A stretch of DNA of 64,000 nt from Psococerastis gibbosa (lineage: Eukaryota; Arthropoda; Insecta; Psocodea; Psocidae). Below are positions 12,401 to 20,603 of this stretch, one piece after another. The stretch lies in contig OZ020487.1 in NCBI GenBank assembly GCA_963971405.1, positions 38,661,039 through 38,725,038 of the forward strand. The letters run 5' to 3'. How positions within the stretch are numbered: position 1 is the first letter of the stretch; every line of letters starts with the position of its first letter. A program made the translations under genes and the position numbers. The notes under the pieces are model-generated. The model did not search any database. It was not told the DNA's origin and saw only the letters and a list, made by a program, of their open reading frames with translations.

Positions 12401-15400
12401 TCCTGATCGAAGCTTGCTACTACTCCCTTGCAGAGTTTCTAAATACTACTGAAATCTGACTAGGCTATTTGTATTATGTGGCCTACTATTTTTATTGTAT
12501 TTATTGTATATATGGTAGTAAGTACCACAAGTATTTGTAAGTTAGTATAATAGTTATTTGTTAACGCAGTCGAGATTCGCACAACTTGTTGCTCCTAATA
12601 TTATGGTAAATGTGCATTTATATGTATTCATTTATTTATACTGCTATTAAAGCCGGTCGCCTTACCAAGTTGAATCCAGCGGACCAGAGCAGGTTCAAAG
12701 ATGCAGATAACTTGGTAGTGTGCACAGGGCCAGTAGGGAAACATGGTAGGACTTGTCCTGGTCACCTCCGAACTAATCGTGTGACTTCACTGTGTGTCCC
12801 AAGTGGTTCGGAATCCACTATAATCAGGAGGTCCCCTGTCCTATGGGCCCACACTGTGGCCTGGAACTGTGTCCAACCATACTACTACTACTATACTGCT
12901 ATTAACCCCATTAAACATAGCAGAAATCAGATGCACAGGTGCATTCAAATTGTTCAGACTGCAGGTGGCTGCAGGTCAATATAAGTACTGTGTTTCCACG
13001 AGCTAATGGCTTGTCCCCTGATGTCTTTTTTTGCATTTTTCTATACGCTACTTGTTTATTTCTGTTGCAGTTTGTAAGCCTCTGGTGTCTCATGGTTCTA
13101 CAGCTGCTCACCAAATGGCCATCATTTTTAATGAAGCTGGGGTGAGAGACTGCAAGCCTCCTGCCATTGCTCAAACATTCATCAATCACAACGCTGTATT
13201 GTACAAAATTTATTGTGTCGGGGACCAGTACGTAACTGTCGAACGTCCGAGCTTGAAAAACTTCTATTCATTTTCAGGTAAACCTATTTATTCTACAACC
13301 TTTTGTGGTTGTAAATATGAAAAATGCACTTACTGTCCTTTGGCTAGGCTGATGAGTATACATCTTTTTATTTGCTAACGGCCTTACCATGTTGAATCCA
13401 TGAGAGCAGAGCATGTTTCAAACTGCGGCAAACTTGGTAGTGTGCACAGCGTTGGCAGGGGGACATGATAACGCGCTGAGACTATACCAGTCAGTCTACG
13501 GGCATGTCGAGTCCTGGTCACCTCCGATTTAATCGTGTGACTATACCATGTTCCCCAAGTGGTTCGGACTCCACTACAATTAGGAGGTCCACCCTGTCAG
13601 TCAACTCCCCTTTCCCCGACGTGAAAGAGTCTGCCCTTAGTGTGCCTCAAGTTAACAAACAGACTCACTCCCCCCGCCAGGCTGACAGGGTTGCTTAAAG
13701 CAGAAATGCTGCAAGCAGGCGTTTGAAACAACAACAACAACAACTTTTTATTTAAATTCTGGTTGGAATCGGGTGACAATTGTGGCATAAGTTGTACAAT
13801 GCGTTAGAGGTACATACTCGCCCATATCGGAGGGCATGGTGGTGCAGGCTTGTCTTGAAAAAGCCACAGTAGCCCAAGGATGACTATGTGACGGAGTGAG
13901 ATATTGCCGCCACTAAATGAGGAACCGCTACTTGGGCACTCTTTTGTCTTGGGGTTGGGAAACAGGCCCCGAAGGCGGAAGAACTCAATGAAGAGTCAAC
14001 GGCATAAATAGATAAATAAGGACTTTTTATTGTTTCTATTACTAAGCCAACCTAGCGGAGTTAGGGCTATAGAGCCCTCTCTTACACTCAACTAGGAAGG
14101 CCCCGGGACCGCCTGCTTTACATGCCCTCCGAAGCATGGCCAGGAAATGTAGCCTGTGTGGGTTAAGGAAGCAGAAGGCAACGGGAAACCACTGCATTAC
14201 CATTCCCTAGCACAGTCATCGTGTCTAAGTACATTCGATACTCTACATACTTAGAAGTAAGTTATCTATGTGTGTACCATTGCCATGACGATAGCCAATC
14301 TTCAATAGAAGTGGCATTCGATGAAGAATACTCGCCTATATACGCTTACTTTGTCTATTGAGTCAAATCCTTCTTCTTCATGCAACGCCCGTCCTAGGCT
14401 CATAGGTGCCCATTCCATTGACCGGCTAGGGCTATTTCCAACAACGGTGACGTGGTAGCAGACATTCAAGACTTAGGTAGCGTTTCCACCGACCTCGCAT
14501 TGCAGAATTGACGGAAATGTTTATTTTCCTCTATGCCATAGTTAAAATTGATCAATGATCATACAGTAAAATCACAAACAAATAAACTAATATTAAAAAA
14601 TGGCGTCATGGGATATGTTAAGTACAAACATTTTAATAGATTTCGATAAAAAGAAAAATTCTAATTTCCGTCAATGTCATTTGCATTCTGCAATGCGAGG
14701 TCGTTGGAAACGCTACATAAGTCTTGAATGTCTGCTACCACGTCACCGTTGTTGGAAATAGCCCTAGCCGGTCAATGGAATGGGCGCCTTACTAACAATC
14801 TCGGGCTGGCTGCTACTATTTTTCATTTAATCGACCACAGCAATTTGGTAGAGACATAAAAGTGGGGGAAAATGGGGGGGGGGGGATACAAGTTATATAC
14901 CCTTTTGTGTTGTAGTTGGGTTTTCTACCTCAATGCCATTGGAGCTGAATAGGTGATCGGCATTCCCCTCCCCTTGGAAGCAGAGGGGGCAAATCCTGTA
15001 TATAGTGTCTAGAATGTAGTGGAGTAGAGACCGTGTGTTCGAAGTAAATTCGAAAAGTTTTGGCTGGCCTGAGATACCCACTAACTTTTAGCCCATTAGC
15101 TACCGCTGTGTGATAATTGAAAGTTTAGGGGAACCTTTCCAAATTTTTGGAAAAGAGCAATTCGTGAGAGCTAATTGTTAAAATTTTCCCTCCATAGTTT
15201 TTTTTATTTTTTTGCATAATTGAACACCTGCAATATATAAACTGTGTTAAAAAAAATTCATTTGTTTGAATGAACTATTGGTAATCAACATGAGTAGAAG
15301 AAGAACGCAATGATCCACTGTGAAATTCTTTAATAGTGACCGGTTTCGGATAAAATCCATCATCAGACTAACAACACATGAAAAAACGCCAGCTTATATA

Positions 15401-18400
15401 CTGGGAGGTGGAGGCGGGGGTTGAGTACATAAATCGAGTAGTGGGGATACAGTTTGAAACATTATATCGTTCGTGAGAACCTCGTTATTCCTAATAGCCT
15501 TTCTAATCTCTAAACTTTCTTACCTGTCTAATAGTCTACCTTTATTACAACAATGCAGAATTTTAAAATCTTCAAAATTAGAGAGGTGGTCCGCGAAAGC
15601 TGAGTTCAATGCTTAGGCGGGGTTTCCACCAACCGGCTAGGGCTAAAAACAAATACGGTGACGTGGTAGCAGACATTCAAGACTTAGGCGGGGTTTCCAC
15701 CGATCTCGCATTGCAGAATGCGAATGACATTGACGGAAATGTTTGTTTTCTTCTATGCCATAGTTAAAATTGATCAATGATCATAGAGTAAAATCACAAA
15801 CAAACAAACTAAAATTAAAAAATGGCTTCATGGGATATGTTAAGTACAAACATTTTAATAGATTTCTATAAAAAGAAAAATTCAAATTTCCGTCAATGTC
15901 ATTTGTATTCTGCAATGCGAGGTCGGTGGAAACCCCGCCTAAGTCTTGAATGTCTGCTACCACGTCACCGTGTTTGTATTTAGCCCTAGCCGGTCGGTGG
16001 AAACCGCGCCTTAGATAATTTTATATTAATAACAAGCCCTGTTTCTGAAGTCGTGGTCCAAAATGGCGTAGCCTTAATTTTTTACAAATTTATATTTCAG
16101 AAAACGAAACAATAGAGTTTTCTAGTGCTGACGTGTCAAAATCAGACTCAACTTCCAGTCTTAACGCACTAGACGCGGATGATCCGGCTAGGGACATACC
16201 TTTTCGTCCATTAGACCCCGATCGGTTGAAAATCATCGTAGAGACTCTAAAAGAAGAGATCGGTATTTCATTGCTGGGCATTGATGTCGTTATTGAAAAT
16301 GCTACCAATCAATACGCGATCATCGATCTCAACTCTTATCCAGGTGGGTCTGACAGCCGCACATAATGGCCTAGGTATTATGGTATGAAATGCAACTCAA
16401 AATAGGGTTCTAAACAAACAAAAATGTATTGTTGAGTTAGATTCTTTCTACTACTTCAAAAAGGAGGAGACTTTCAAATTTACACTAATGTCCAAAGATT
16501 TATAAAATAAAAAAAGACACTTATTTTTTTAACCTGGTAAAATACGCGCCATTTTTTTAATTTGGAAAAAGGACGGCGCGTTTGCATCATACCGGGGCTG
16601 TAGACTGTTATCAATATGGCGGCTAGTGTGGCTTACACAAGATAAGTACGCAATTTCGCTGGGTGAACAGCCTGCACAAGCTAAGTACAGAGTTTTGATC
16701 GGGTCCAGGTATCCGTTCTGCTATGCTGCAATGTTTAAGACTTCGATATTTTTTACATTGATACTTATCTCTGATAGTTGGCTTATGACTATGTGACGGG
16801 AGCCCCGCCGTTCCAGTTAATATATTTTTATGGTTTGCCTAAAATCCTCAATATTGCCTCCTTCCCCCCCAAGGAAGGATGAGCGCAAGCTGGTCTAAGC
16901 ATAGACGCTAAGCTAAGGCGGTTATATTGGGGAATTATGTCATGAATTATTTCGCGGGTTTTCCAGCAGGTTCGAAAATCGGTGTCTTTTTTATTTATTT
17001 TATGAATAAACTGTAAATCTTTAGATATTAGAGTAAATTTGAAAGATTTCTCTATTTTCATATGCTACCCTATCCAGCTCAAGTTCGGACACTTGAATTT
17101 TTGTTTCACTTATTTTACAAAATATTTTTTTTTCTTAAATTGCGACAGATTAATTTTTGTTTGACTATAATACATTGAAATATGGACCATTAGGTAGATT
17201 TTAATAAAAATATTTTTAAAATCTATGGAAGCATAACCTCAGGGATAATATTTGTTTCCATCCTTGCAAGGGCTATGAAAATGATCCACTTCCTAGGACC
17301 TGGTTTTTTCGTAACAAATTGAACTTACCGGGTCAAAACCCATCTAAAAGTTGAAAACAATTTCATTTTAACAATAATAGTTGAAAAAGTTTCAATAATA
17401 AAATTGTTTTGTGATGTGGCGAGAGGAATCGCGTTATCCGCGGATTTACGCGAATGAGTGATAACGCCTTCGTAACTTGGGAAAAGCGTATGGAAAATAG
17501 CTGCCCGCTACTCCTGGCAGAAAGCACTGTTCAAGATATTGCCTGAAAACACGAAAAAACCTGAGAAATCGTAGCTAAACCTACGGAAGGAAGTATTCGG
17601 ACAGTGACGCAAGGGGAAGAAAAGGCCCTTGGACGAGTGGCCTGCAGCCTGATCGGAGCGTTTATAATACCGGTATTTATTTAATCCACTGGTAAACAAG
17701 ATAATTTTATAATGGAAAGTGCTATTCAAAATTTGTTTGTTTACAGTTATAATCCTAGGGTATTTATTTAACCCCGGTATTATAAACGCCTTGATCAGAC
17801 TGCTGATGCAATAGAAGGGATTCTAGTGATTCTATTAATCATAAATGGAACCAGCTCACTGGCAAAAAATACTGCAAAGATAGAAAGAAATTGTTTTCAA
17901 CTTTTAGATGGTTTTTGACCCGGTAAGTTCAATTTTTTACGAAAAAACCAGCTCCAAGGAAGTGGATCATTTTCATAGTCCTTGCAAGGATGGAAACAAA
18001 TATTATCCCTGAGGTTATGCTTCCATAGATTTTAAAAATATTTTTATTAAAATCTACCTAAGTTAATGGTCCATATTTCAATGTATTATAGTCAAACAAA
18101 AATTAATCTGTCGAAATTTAAGAAAAAAAAAATATTTTGTAAAATAAGTGATACAAAAATTCAAGTGTCCGAACTTGAGCTGGTTAGGGTAGTACAATCG
18201 TTTAAGCAAAAAACCTTTTTCATAAGTTAGAACACTATTAATATAATGGTTATGATTTTCAGGATATGATGGATATCCGGACTTCTTCGATGCGTTGTTA
18301 AACTGTCTTGTCCAAACCATGGAGAATCATGGCGCACAACTAAAAGTAGATCCCAATAGCTCGATGGACGATAGTTCTGAAGCTAGCAGTCCTACTGGGG

Positions 18401-18510
18401 TCAAATTTTCCGCCTTGCCGAGATCAGATCACGAGGATTCCGGCTTTGACACTAGCGACTCTAGTGATGAAAAGAAGAAACAGCTGCGCGACTGTGCCAA
18501 AGTAAGATAA
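3193..18510 (+). CDS. ITPK1: Inositol-tetrakisphosphate 1-kinase, five exons
   Basis: Exons 3193-3420, 10468-10708, 13071-13277, 16101-16343 and 18263-18510 join in frame through GT-AG introns (phases 0,1,1,1) to give 388 residues. The enzyme is a cytosolic ATP-grasp kinase that phosphorylates and isomerises inositol tris- and tetrakisphosphates, feeding InsP5/InsP6 synthesis. Seen in the sequence: N-terminal GYWLSDKK (14-21) and HKLTDVI (61-67), which bind inositol phosphate in the human enzyme; the ATP-grasp HG (164-165); QTFINHNAVLYK (191-202); RPSLKNF (215-221); and the metal-binding residues D287 (in GID), D301 and N303 (in DLN). All key residues are present. The start is chosen because MQ...GYWLS aligns with the start of human ITPK1. 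Human ITPK1 is 414 aa; the last 60 residues here are Ser/Asp-rich and not comparable. The third coding phase and length fit a functional gene. A further 3' exon cannot be excluded. Confidence 0.93.
3503..3644. mobile_element. PIF/Harbinger-like hairpin MITE (142 bp)
   Basis: Nearly perfect inverted repeat with ends GGCGGAGTTTCCACATACG and the complement of GGCGGTGTTCCCACATACG. Flanking trinucleotides are TTC and TTT, a worn version of the TTA seen at other copies. The arms carry the family core (TAGCAGACATT). It lies in ITPK1 intron 1. Confidence 0.75.
3744..3898. mobile_element. hAT MITE, CAAGGCCGTAGCC termini (155 bp)
   Basis: Starts CAAGGCCGTAGCCAG and ends with TACGGCCTTG. It is flanked by 8-bp duplications GATCGACC (3736-3743) and GATCGAAC (3899-3906), one mismatch. 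Contains an internal G run. In ITPK1 intron 1. Confidence 0.85.
3976..4190. repeat. AT-rich microsatellites
   Basis: (AT)n near 3976-3995, an A run near 4015-4027 and (TTTA)n near 4157-4188. The TTTA run could be the tail of an unrecognised LINE or SINE. Confidence 0.6.
4585..6260 (-). mobile_element. Degenerate LINE ORF2 with reverse transcriptase remnants
   Basis: Successive - strand pieces read as one non-LTR retrotransposon. 6250-6040: a basic coiled segment (RENRALRNRINRESRAAKEK). 6037-5663: ILRSEFDTALPQLKNNKTPGAAGDG, the RT approach region. 5660-5530: LSLLSHASKTLANILMNRI. 5492-5103: VRQGVLHDSSVSPPLF and the catalytic box YADDIAMLAD. 5083-4847: thumb. 4917-4585: EAFEVWCHRKMLNITWRDRVTNQEVLQHIGE...LRHDGLL. 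The pieces lie in different frames, so several frameshifts and stops have accumulated; the element is dead. It lies antisense in ITPK1 intron 1. The LINE clade is not certain. Confidence 0.85.
6261..7129. other. Intron 1 sequence, nothing recognised
   Basis: No coding sequence or clear repeat structure noticed. Part of the LINE 5' region may extend to about 6350. Confidence 0.4.
7130..7270 (+). repeat. Two-copy tandem repeat, unit about 70 bp
   Basis: A unit containing GTGATGCACTAT and CCCATGGTGAGG...CTGGGTTAAAAT occurs twice in a row with a few differences. Confidence 0.85.
7285..7531. mobile_element. 247-bp MITE, GAGGAG termini, 4-bp duplication ATGT
   Basis: Ends are GAGGAGCTTGGTTACAAAC and the complement of GAGGAGGCTGTTTACAAAC, imperfect 29-bp inverted repeats. 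Both sides are flanked by ATGT (7281-7284 and 7532-7535). A second copy of exactly the same length is at 62349-62595. The superfamily is not identified. Confidence 0.85.
7538..7608 (+). mobile_element. 71-bp insertion of the GGCTTTCACGGCCGG repeat with 16-bp duplication
   Basis: Flanked by identical 16-bp copies of CAGCCTCCTCATGTAT (7522-7537 and 7609-7624). The duplicated bases include the end of the 247-bp MITE and its target site, so this insertion came after the MITE. It contains a 15-bp inverted pair (GAGGAACCAGTAGAA). Possibly a Penelope-like fragment. Confidence 0.75.
7625..8385. other. Intron 1 sequence, nothing recognised
   Basis: AT-rich; no supported gene or repeat. Confidence 0.4.
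8391..8457. repeat. Small hairpin, 13-bp perfect stem
   Basis: TGCCGCCTTACTG (8391-8403) is repeated inverted at 8445-8457. The CCGCCTTA end resembles the TTA-flanked hairpin MITEs, so it may be a very short relative. Confidence 0.55.
8558..9334 (+). repeat. GTCT-array repeat family G, copy 1
   Basis: Starts GCTTTCCAATTTATAC with an internal short palindrome (...GTATAAGGAAAGC) and ends AATTGGAAAGC followed by a tail to ACCGGTTC. It contains TGTCTGTCTGTCGCTCTGTC, G and C homopolymers and a conserved sentence-like body. Close copies are at 32200-33048 (+) and 36426-37190 (-); worn ones at 38690-39345, 53945-54790 and 58091-58500. Open frames inside are not obviously proteins. Confidence 0.8.
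9404..9554. repeat. SINE scrap joined to a PIF-like hairpin half
   Basis: 9404-9452 matches the SINE interior (CTAAGCCATCCTAGCGGAGT). 9453-9554 is the right half of the TTA-flanked hairpin family, including TGTCTGCTACCACGTCACC and ending GGAATGGGCACC before TAA. Confidence 0.7.
9558..10335. other. Intron 1 sequence, nothing recognised
   Basis: No supported feature other than a C run near 9960. Confidence 0.4.
10468..10708 (+). CDS. ITPK1: ITPK1 coding exon 2
   Basis: Acceptor TTTTTGTTACAG ends at 10467. Codes residues 77-156 plus the first base of V157, including VVDPMCRVRRLLDRYRCY, equivalent to the human LLDRSKSYE segment. Donor GTATGT at 10709; phase 1. An open frame continues upstream into the intron to an ATG at 10336, but it lacks ITPK1-like residues. 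Confidence 0.9.
10779..11013 (-). mobile_element. 5'-truncated LINE 3' end with 13-bp target duplication
   Basis: Flanked by ACCTTCCGTATAC (10766-10778) and ACCTTCTGTATAC (11014-11026), one mismatch. On the - strand it reads WLGHVERMPANRTTRAALHK and then GRPRMRWLDDVEVDLATLGV, the C terminus of a LINE ORF2. It ends in a short AAGT tail. It sits in ITPK1 intron 2, antisense to the gene. Confidence 0.85.
11240..11329 (-). repeat. Dispersed repeat, partner at 62842-62927
   Basis: GTCCCGAGGAGGGAGT...TGTAGAGGAGCATTTCT recurs in inverse orientation at 62842-62927 with moderate divergence. Family unknown. Confidence 0.65.
11428..11545 (-). repeat. SINE fragment (lacks tRNA-like head)
   Basis: Matches the body of the SINE described at 37959-38156 (TTCTATTACTAAGCC..., TTTACATGCCCTCCG...), diverged. 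Confidence 0.7.
11563..11694 (+). repeat. Longest copy of GGCTTTCACGGCCGG repeat
   Basis: Runs from GAAGGCTTTCACGGCCGG through TTTCAAACGTTTCGTC to CATCTTCAGTGGC. The last part resembles terminal sequence of Penelope-like elements. No coding sequence remains. Confidence 0.55.
12331..12459 (+). pseudogene. LINE ORF2 C-terminal scrap
   Basis: Reads NKLPENLKS, a stop, then KAGTKPYANSLKKFLIEACY and YSLAEFLNTTEI, stop. This is the KLP...FKK.L...YYS motif that ends ORF2 of Jockey/CR1-type LINEs. At least one internal stop; about 43 codons remain. In ITPK1 intron 2. A T-rich 3' flank follows. Confidence 0.65.
12650..12886 (+). repeat. SINE-like dispersed repeat, copy 1
   Basis: Shares with 13380-13745 the order CTTACCA.GTTGAATCCA, ACTTGGTAGTGTGCACAG, CTGGTCACCTCCG, AATCGTGTGACT and AAGTGGTTCGGA.TCCAC. 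The last resembles a Pol III box B (GGTTCGANTCC). Followed by a CTA-rich tail. The tRNA origin is uncertain. Confidence 0.6.
13071..13277 (+). CDS. ITPK1: ITPK1 coding exon 3
   Basis: Acceptor TTTCTGTTGCAG ends at 13070. Codes residues 157-225 and one base of E226: the ATP-grasp core with SHG, FINHNAVLYK and RPSLKNF. Donor GTAAAC at 13278; phase 1. Confidence 0.92.
13380..13745 (+). repeat. SINE-like dispersed repeat, copy 2, with CAA tail
   Basis: Same motif order as the copy at 12650, then an extra 3' segment and a (CAA)n tail near 13727-13743. In ITPK1 intron 3, just after exon 3. Confidence 0.6.
14012..14165 (-). repeat. SINE copy, head missing
   Basis: Body matches the full SINE at 37959-38156; the tRNA-like head is lost at the boundary near 14165. 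Confidence 0.75.
14405..14788. mobile_element. PIF/Harbinger-like hairpin MITE (384 bp)
   Basis: Termini GGTGCCCATTCCATTGACC and the complement of GGCGCCCATTCCATTGACC, followed by TTA on the right (left ATA). Arms run on through CGGTGACGTGGTAGCAGACA. An inner pair of ends (TTAGGTAGCGTTTCCACC) gives a hairpin within a hairpin. In ITPK1 intron 3. Confidence 0.8.
15297..15612 (-). mobile_element. Penelope-like element fragment (fossil)
   Basis: Contains ACCGGTTTCGG and ATCCATCATCAG, the terminal motif of Penelope-like elements. On the - strand it has a short coding trace beginning ALNSAFADHLSNFEDFKILH, which fits the region around the GIY-YIG endonuclease. The remnant is short and broken. The hairpin MITE at 15616 abuts it and probably inserted into it. 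Confidence 0.6.
15616..16010. mobile_element. PIF/Harbinger-like hairpin MITE with TTA duplication (395 bp)
   Basis: Ends GGCGGGGTTTCCACC and the complement of GGCGCGGTTTCCACC are flanked by TTA on both sides (15613-15615, 16011-16013), the usual target duplication of PIF/Harbinger. The outer arms carry the core TGACGTGGTAGCAGACATT. A nested inner pair of the same ends follows. It ends 90 bases before ITPK1 exon 4. Confidence 0.85.
16101..16343 (+). CDS. ITPK1: ITPK1 coding exon 4
   Basis: Acceptor TTTATATTTCAG ends at 16100. Codes residues 226-306 with the catalytic metal-binding motifs GID (285-287) and DLN (301-303). Donor GTGGGT at 16344; phase 1. Confidence 0.92.
16344..17067. other. 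ITPK1 intron 4, first part
   Basis: No repeat or gene recognised. Confidence 0.4.
17068..18189. mobile_element. Palindromic TA-flanked element (1122 bp) with 370-bp arms
   Basis: Termini CCCTATCCAGCTCAAG and the complement of CCCTAACCAGCTCAAG, flanked by TA (17066-17067 and 18190-18191), as for Tc1/mariner-type elements. The arms, 17068-17438 and 17830-18189, match over most of their length. The loop holds a copy of the 171-bp palindromic repeat. It has no coding capacity. Its right end is 73 bases upstream of ITPK1 exon 5. A one-armed copy is at 59580-59950. Confidence 0.85.
17644..17803 (+). repeat. 171-bp palindromic repeat P, copy 1 (160 bp)
   Basis: GCAGCCTGATCGGAGCGTTT ... GATCAGACTGC, slightly shorter than the standard unit. 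It lies in the loop of the TA-flanked element. Confidence 0.8.
18263..18510 (+). CDS. ITPK1: ITPK1 last recognised coding exon
   Basis: Acceptor TATGATTTTCAG ends at 18262. Codes G307-R388 and a TAA stop, starting GYDGYPDFFDALLN, equivalent to human GYEGVSEFFTDLLN. The tail is Ser/Asp-rich (DSGFDTSDSSDEKKK at 365-379). The final codons contain a good donor match (AAA|GTAAGA at 18502), so some transcripts may splice on to a more distal exon. No AATAAA signal outside a repeat was noticed in the 400 bases after the stop. Confidence 0.85.
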
Positions 18511-18749
18511 AGTAAACCTCTATATTTTACTTCCTTTTTTTTAAGGCCTTGCGCACAATATTTTTACTGTAACTGGTGCTATTTAGCGTTTAATACTGGG
18601 TCATTTTAATGTAATGTTTTATCTTTGTGAACTTTTAAATTTTTTTTTTACTGAAAACTAACTCTTACTTCGGTACACACGACCGATTCTTGCAGTTTGC
18701 CGACGTTTTCTCCCATTTTAGGAATAGGGCTTGGTGAATGGTTGGTACA

Positions 18750-19027
18750 AAACCACATTCCACCGGCAAATTTCCTTCACTAAAATTCACTTGTATTTTG
18801 AGATTTTTTGTTTGTTTTATTTTAAGGAGACTACTATGTAGATACTTAACTTTTCTATTATACGTTAAATTATAATATGGTAGCAGACATCATTAATAAT
18901 ACTATAACTTAATTTATAATAGCTAAGTTAAGTATCTACATAATAGTCTCCTTAAAATAAAACAAACGAAAAATCTCAAAACACAAGTGAATTTTAGTGA
19001 AGCAAATTTGCCGGTGGAATAGCCGCC
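18750..19027. mobile_element. PIF-like hairpin MITE (278 bp), TAA on right
   Basis: Near-perfect hairpin. The right end is the complement of GGCGGCTATTCCACCGG followed by TAA; the left end is worn (CCACATTCCACCGG). The loop contains ATGGTAGCAGACATC, a trace of the shared core. It follows the ITPK1 stop by about 240 bases. Confidence 0.75.
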
Positions 19028-19384
19028 TAAGCAGATTTCTAGGGGGAACCCGTGCCAGCTTCCGAAATCGCCAAGAAATCTTCTGCAAGTCCTATGGCTA
19101 GACCTCGGCATATCGTGACTACTAGAATCGTCCATGTGTACCAAACCTTAGAAAAGAGTCAATTTGTTTCCTTTGTTGCTCAGAAGAGAAATGTTCAATT
19201 GACAACTTTCCTATAGAATTACTTGCGGTTGTCACTTACCAATTATAAAGCCCGTGATTAACATATGGAAAATTCTCGCTCTCTTTGTTGATTGGTCGGC
19301 TTGGGTATAGAGCATTCATTTCCGCCATAAATTTTATTTACAGTTGGTCAATCTACACCCAAATGACAGGCTAATAGTCATTTT

Positions 19385-19470
19385 TTTTTAGAATCCGGGG
19401 TGATAGCCTATCATCCCGGATTCTACTGATTCATCACCTGACTCCGGCCGTGAAAGCCTTTGTAATTATA
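19385..19470 (-). repeat. Scrap of the GGCTTTCACGGCCGG repeat
   Basis: Reads on the - strand as AAAGGCTTTCACGGCCGGAG...GAATCAGTAGAATCCGGGATG, then folds back on itself (GAATCCGG...CCGGATTC). Confidence 0.6.
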
Positions 19471-20603
19471 GTCAGTTATTAATTATAAAGAATACTTAAT
19501 TATAATTCAAATATCCACAAAGGACAAGTGTTATTTCGTCGTAAAATGAATGAAATTAAACAAAAAGTGTTACGATATGCCTCTCTCCATAAGTGAAACA
19601 TAAGCTCTAAATTTGGGAATTGACGGCCTCATTGTTTTTTTTAACATTTTATTTATGTAGAAAAGTTGTCAATTAAAAAATAAATGTGGACTGATTGCCC
19701 GATCTACATGCTCAAAGATTTCAAGACGTTCCTTGATCTATCATGAATCACTCGAACTCGATGGTGTCATTCATTTACATTACGTTACTGTTATATCATA
19801 TTAGATCTTTGGCCGCATACTATAATATGGACCAGCATACGATAAATATGTACGTAATATGCCAACTGATGTAACTGATATAAGTTACTACAGCATGGGT
19901 GTCTGAGTCAGAGTAGTTACGAGCAGAATAGATGTTGTATGCCTTTTTTTCAGAAAATTAATATTCATCTATTATTAATAGTTCAACTCGAAACTACTTT
20001 ATGGGCGAGTTAAAGGTTATCGTATTTATCATTCAAGTCAAAATCTCGGCCGATTTTAGATCGTGGCAATATTCCAGGTACACTACAGGTATATGCAAAA
20101 CGACTGTCTCTGTTCAGGTCAATTACAACGTATAACCTTAATAATGTCTTCCTATCATTTTCATTCGTTTTGTTTGCTTTTAATTCAATCGTACATTCCA
20201 TTCATGATGCATTCTTGGGCAATTCCAAAAAATGTGGACCTCTTAGCGCAATGAAGTTAAATGGAAATATGTAGGTAATTAAAATATTACTGAAATTTCT
20301 AATTATTAAAAGCGCTCCCTGATCTAGGATCGCCAAGCCAATTAAAGGCAACTGACGGCATCTAGTACTATACCTATATGAATCTAATGGGTGAAAATAA
20401 CATCTCTGAAATTGTCAATGGTTTCTTGGAATTCTCCTTACTTGTGATGTGGTACTTTTGCATTTAGCAGATTAGAAACTCGGGGCCCCTATTTTTGGTC
20501 GAAACTGAGGTCATATAGAAGAAATTGATGATTACTTCATGCAAGCATGAAGACAGTGGTTTTGCTTTTAGCTATCCCACCCCAGTTCCTGAAATAGGCT
20601 CCA
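19471..20603. other. No gene or clear repeat seen
   Basis: AT-rich, no supported reading frame. Confidence 0.4.
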
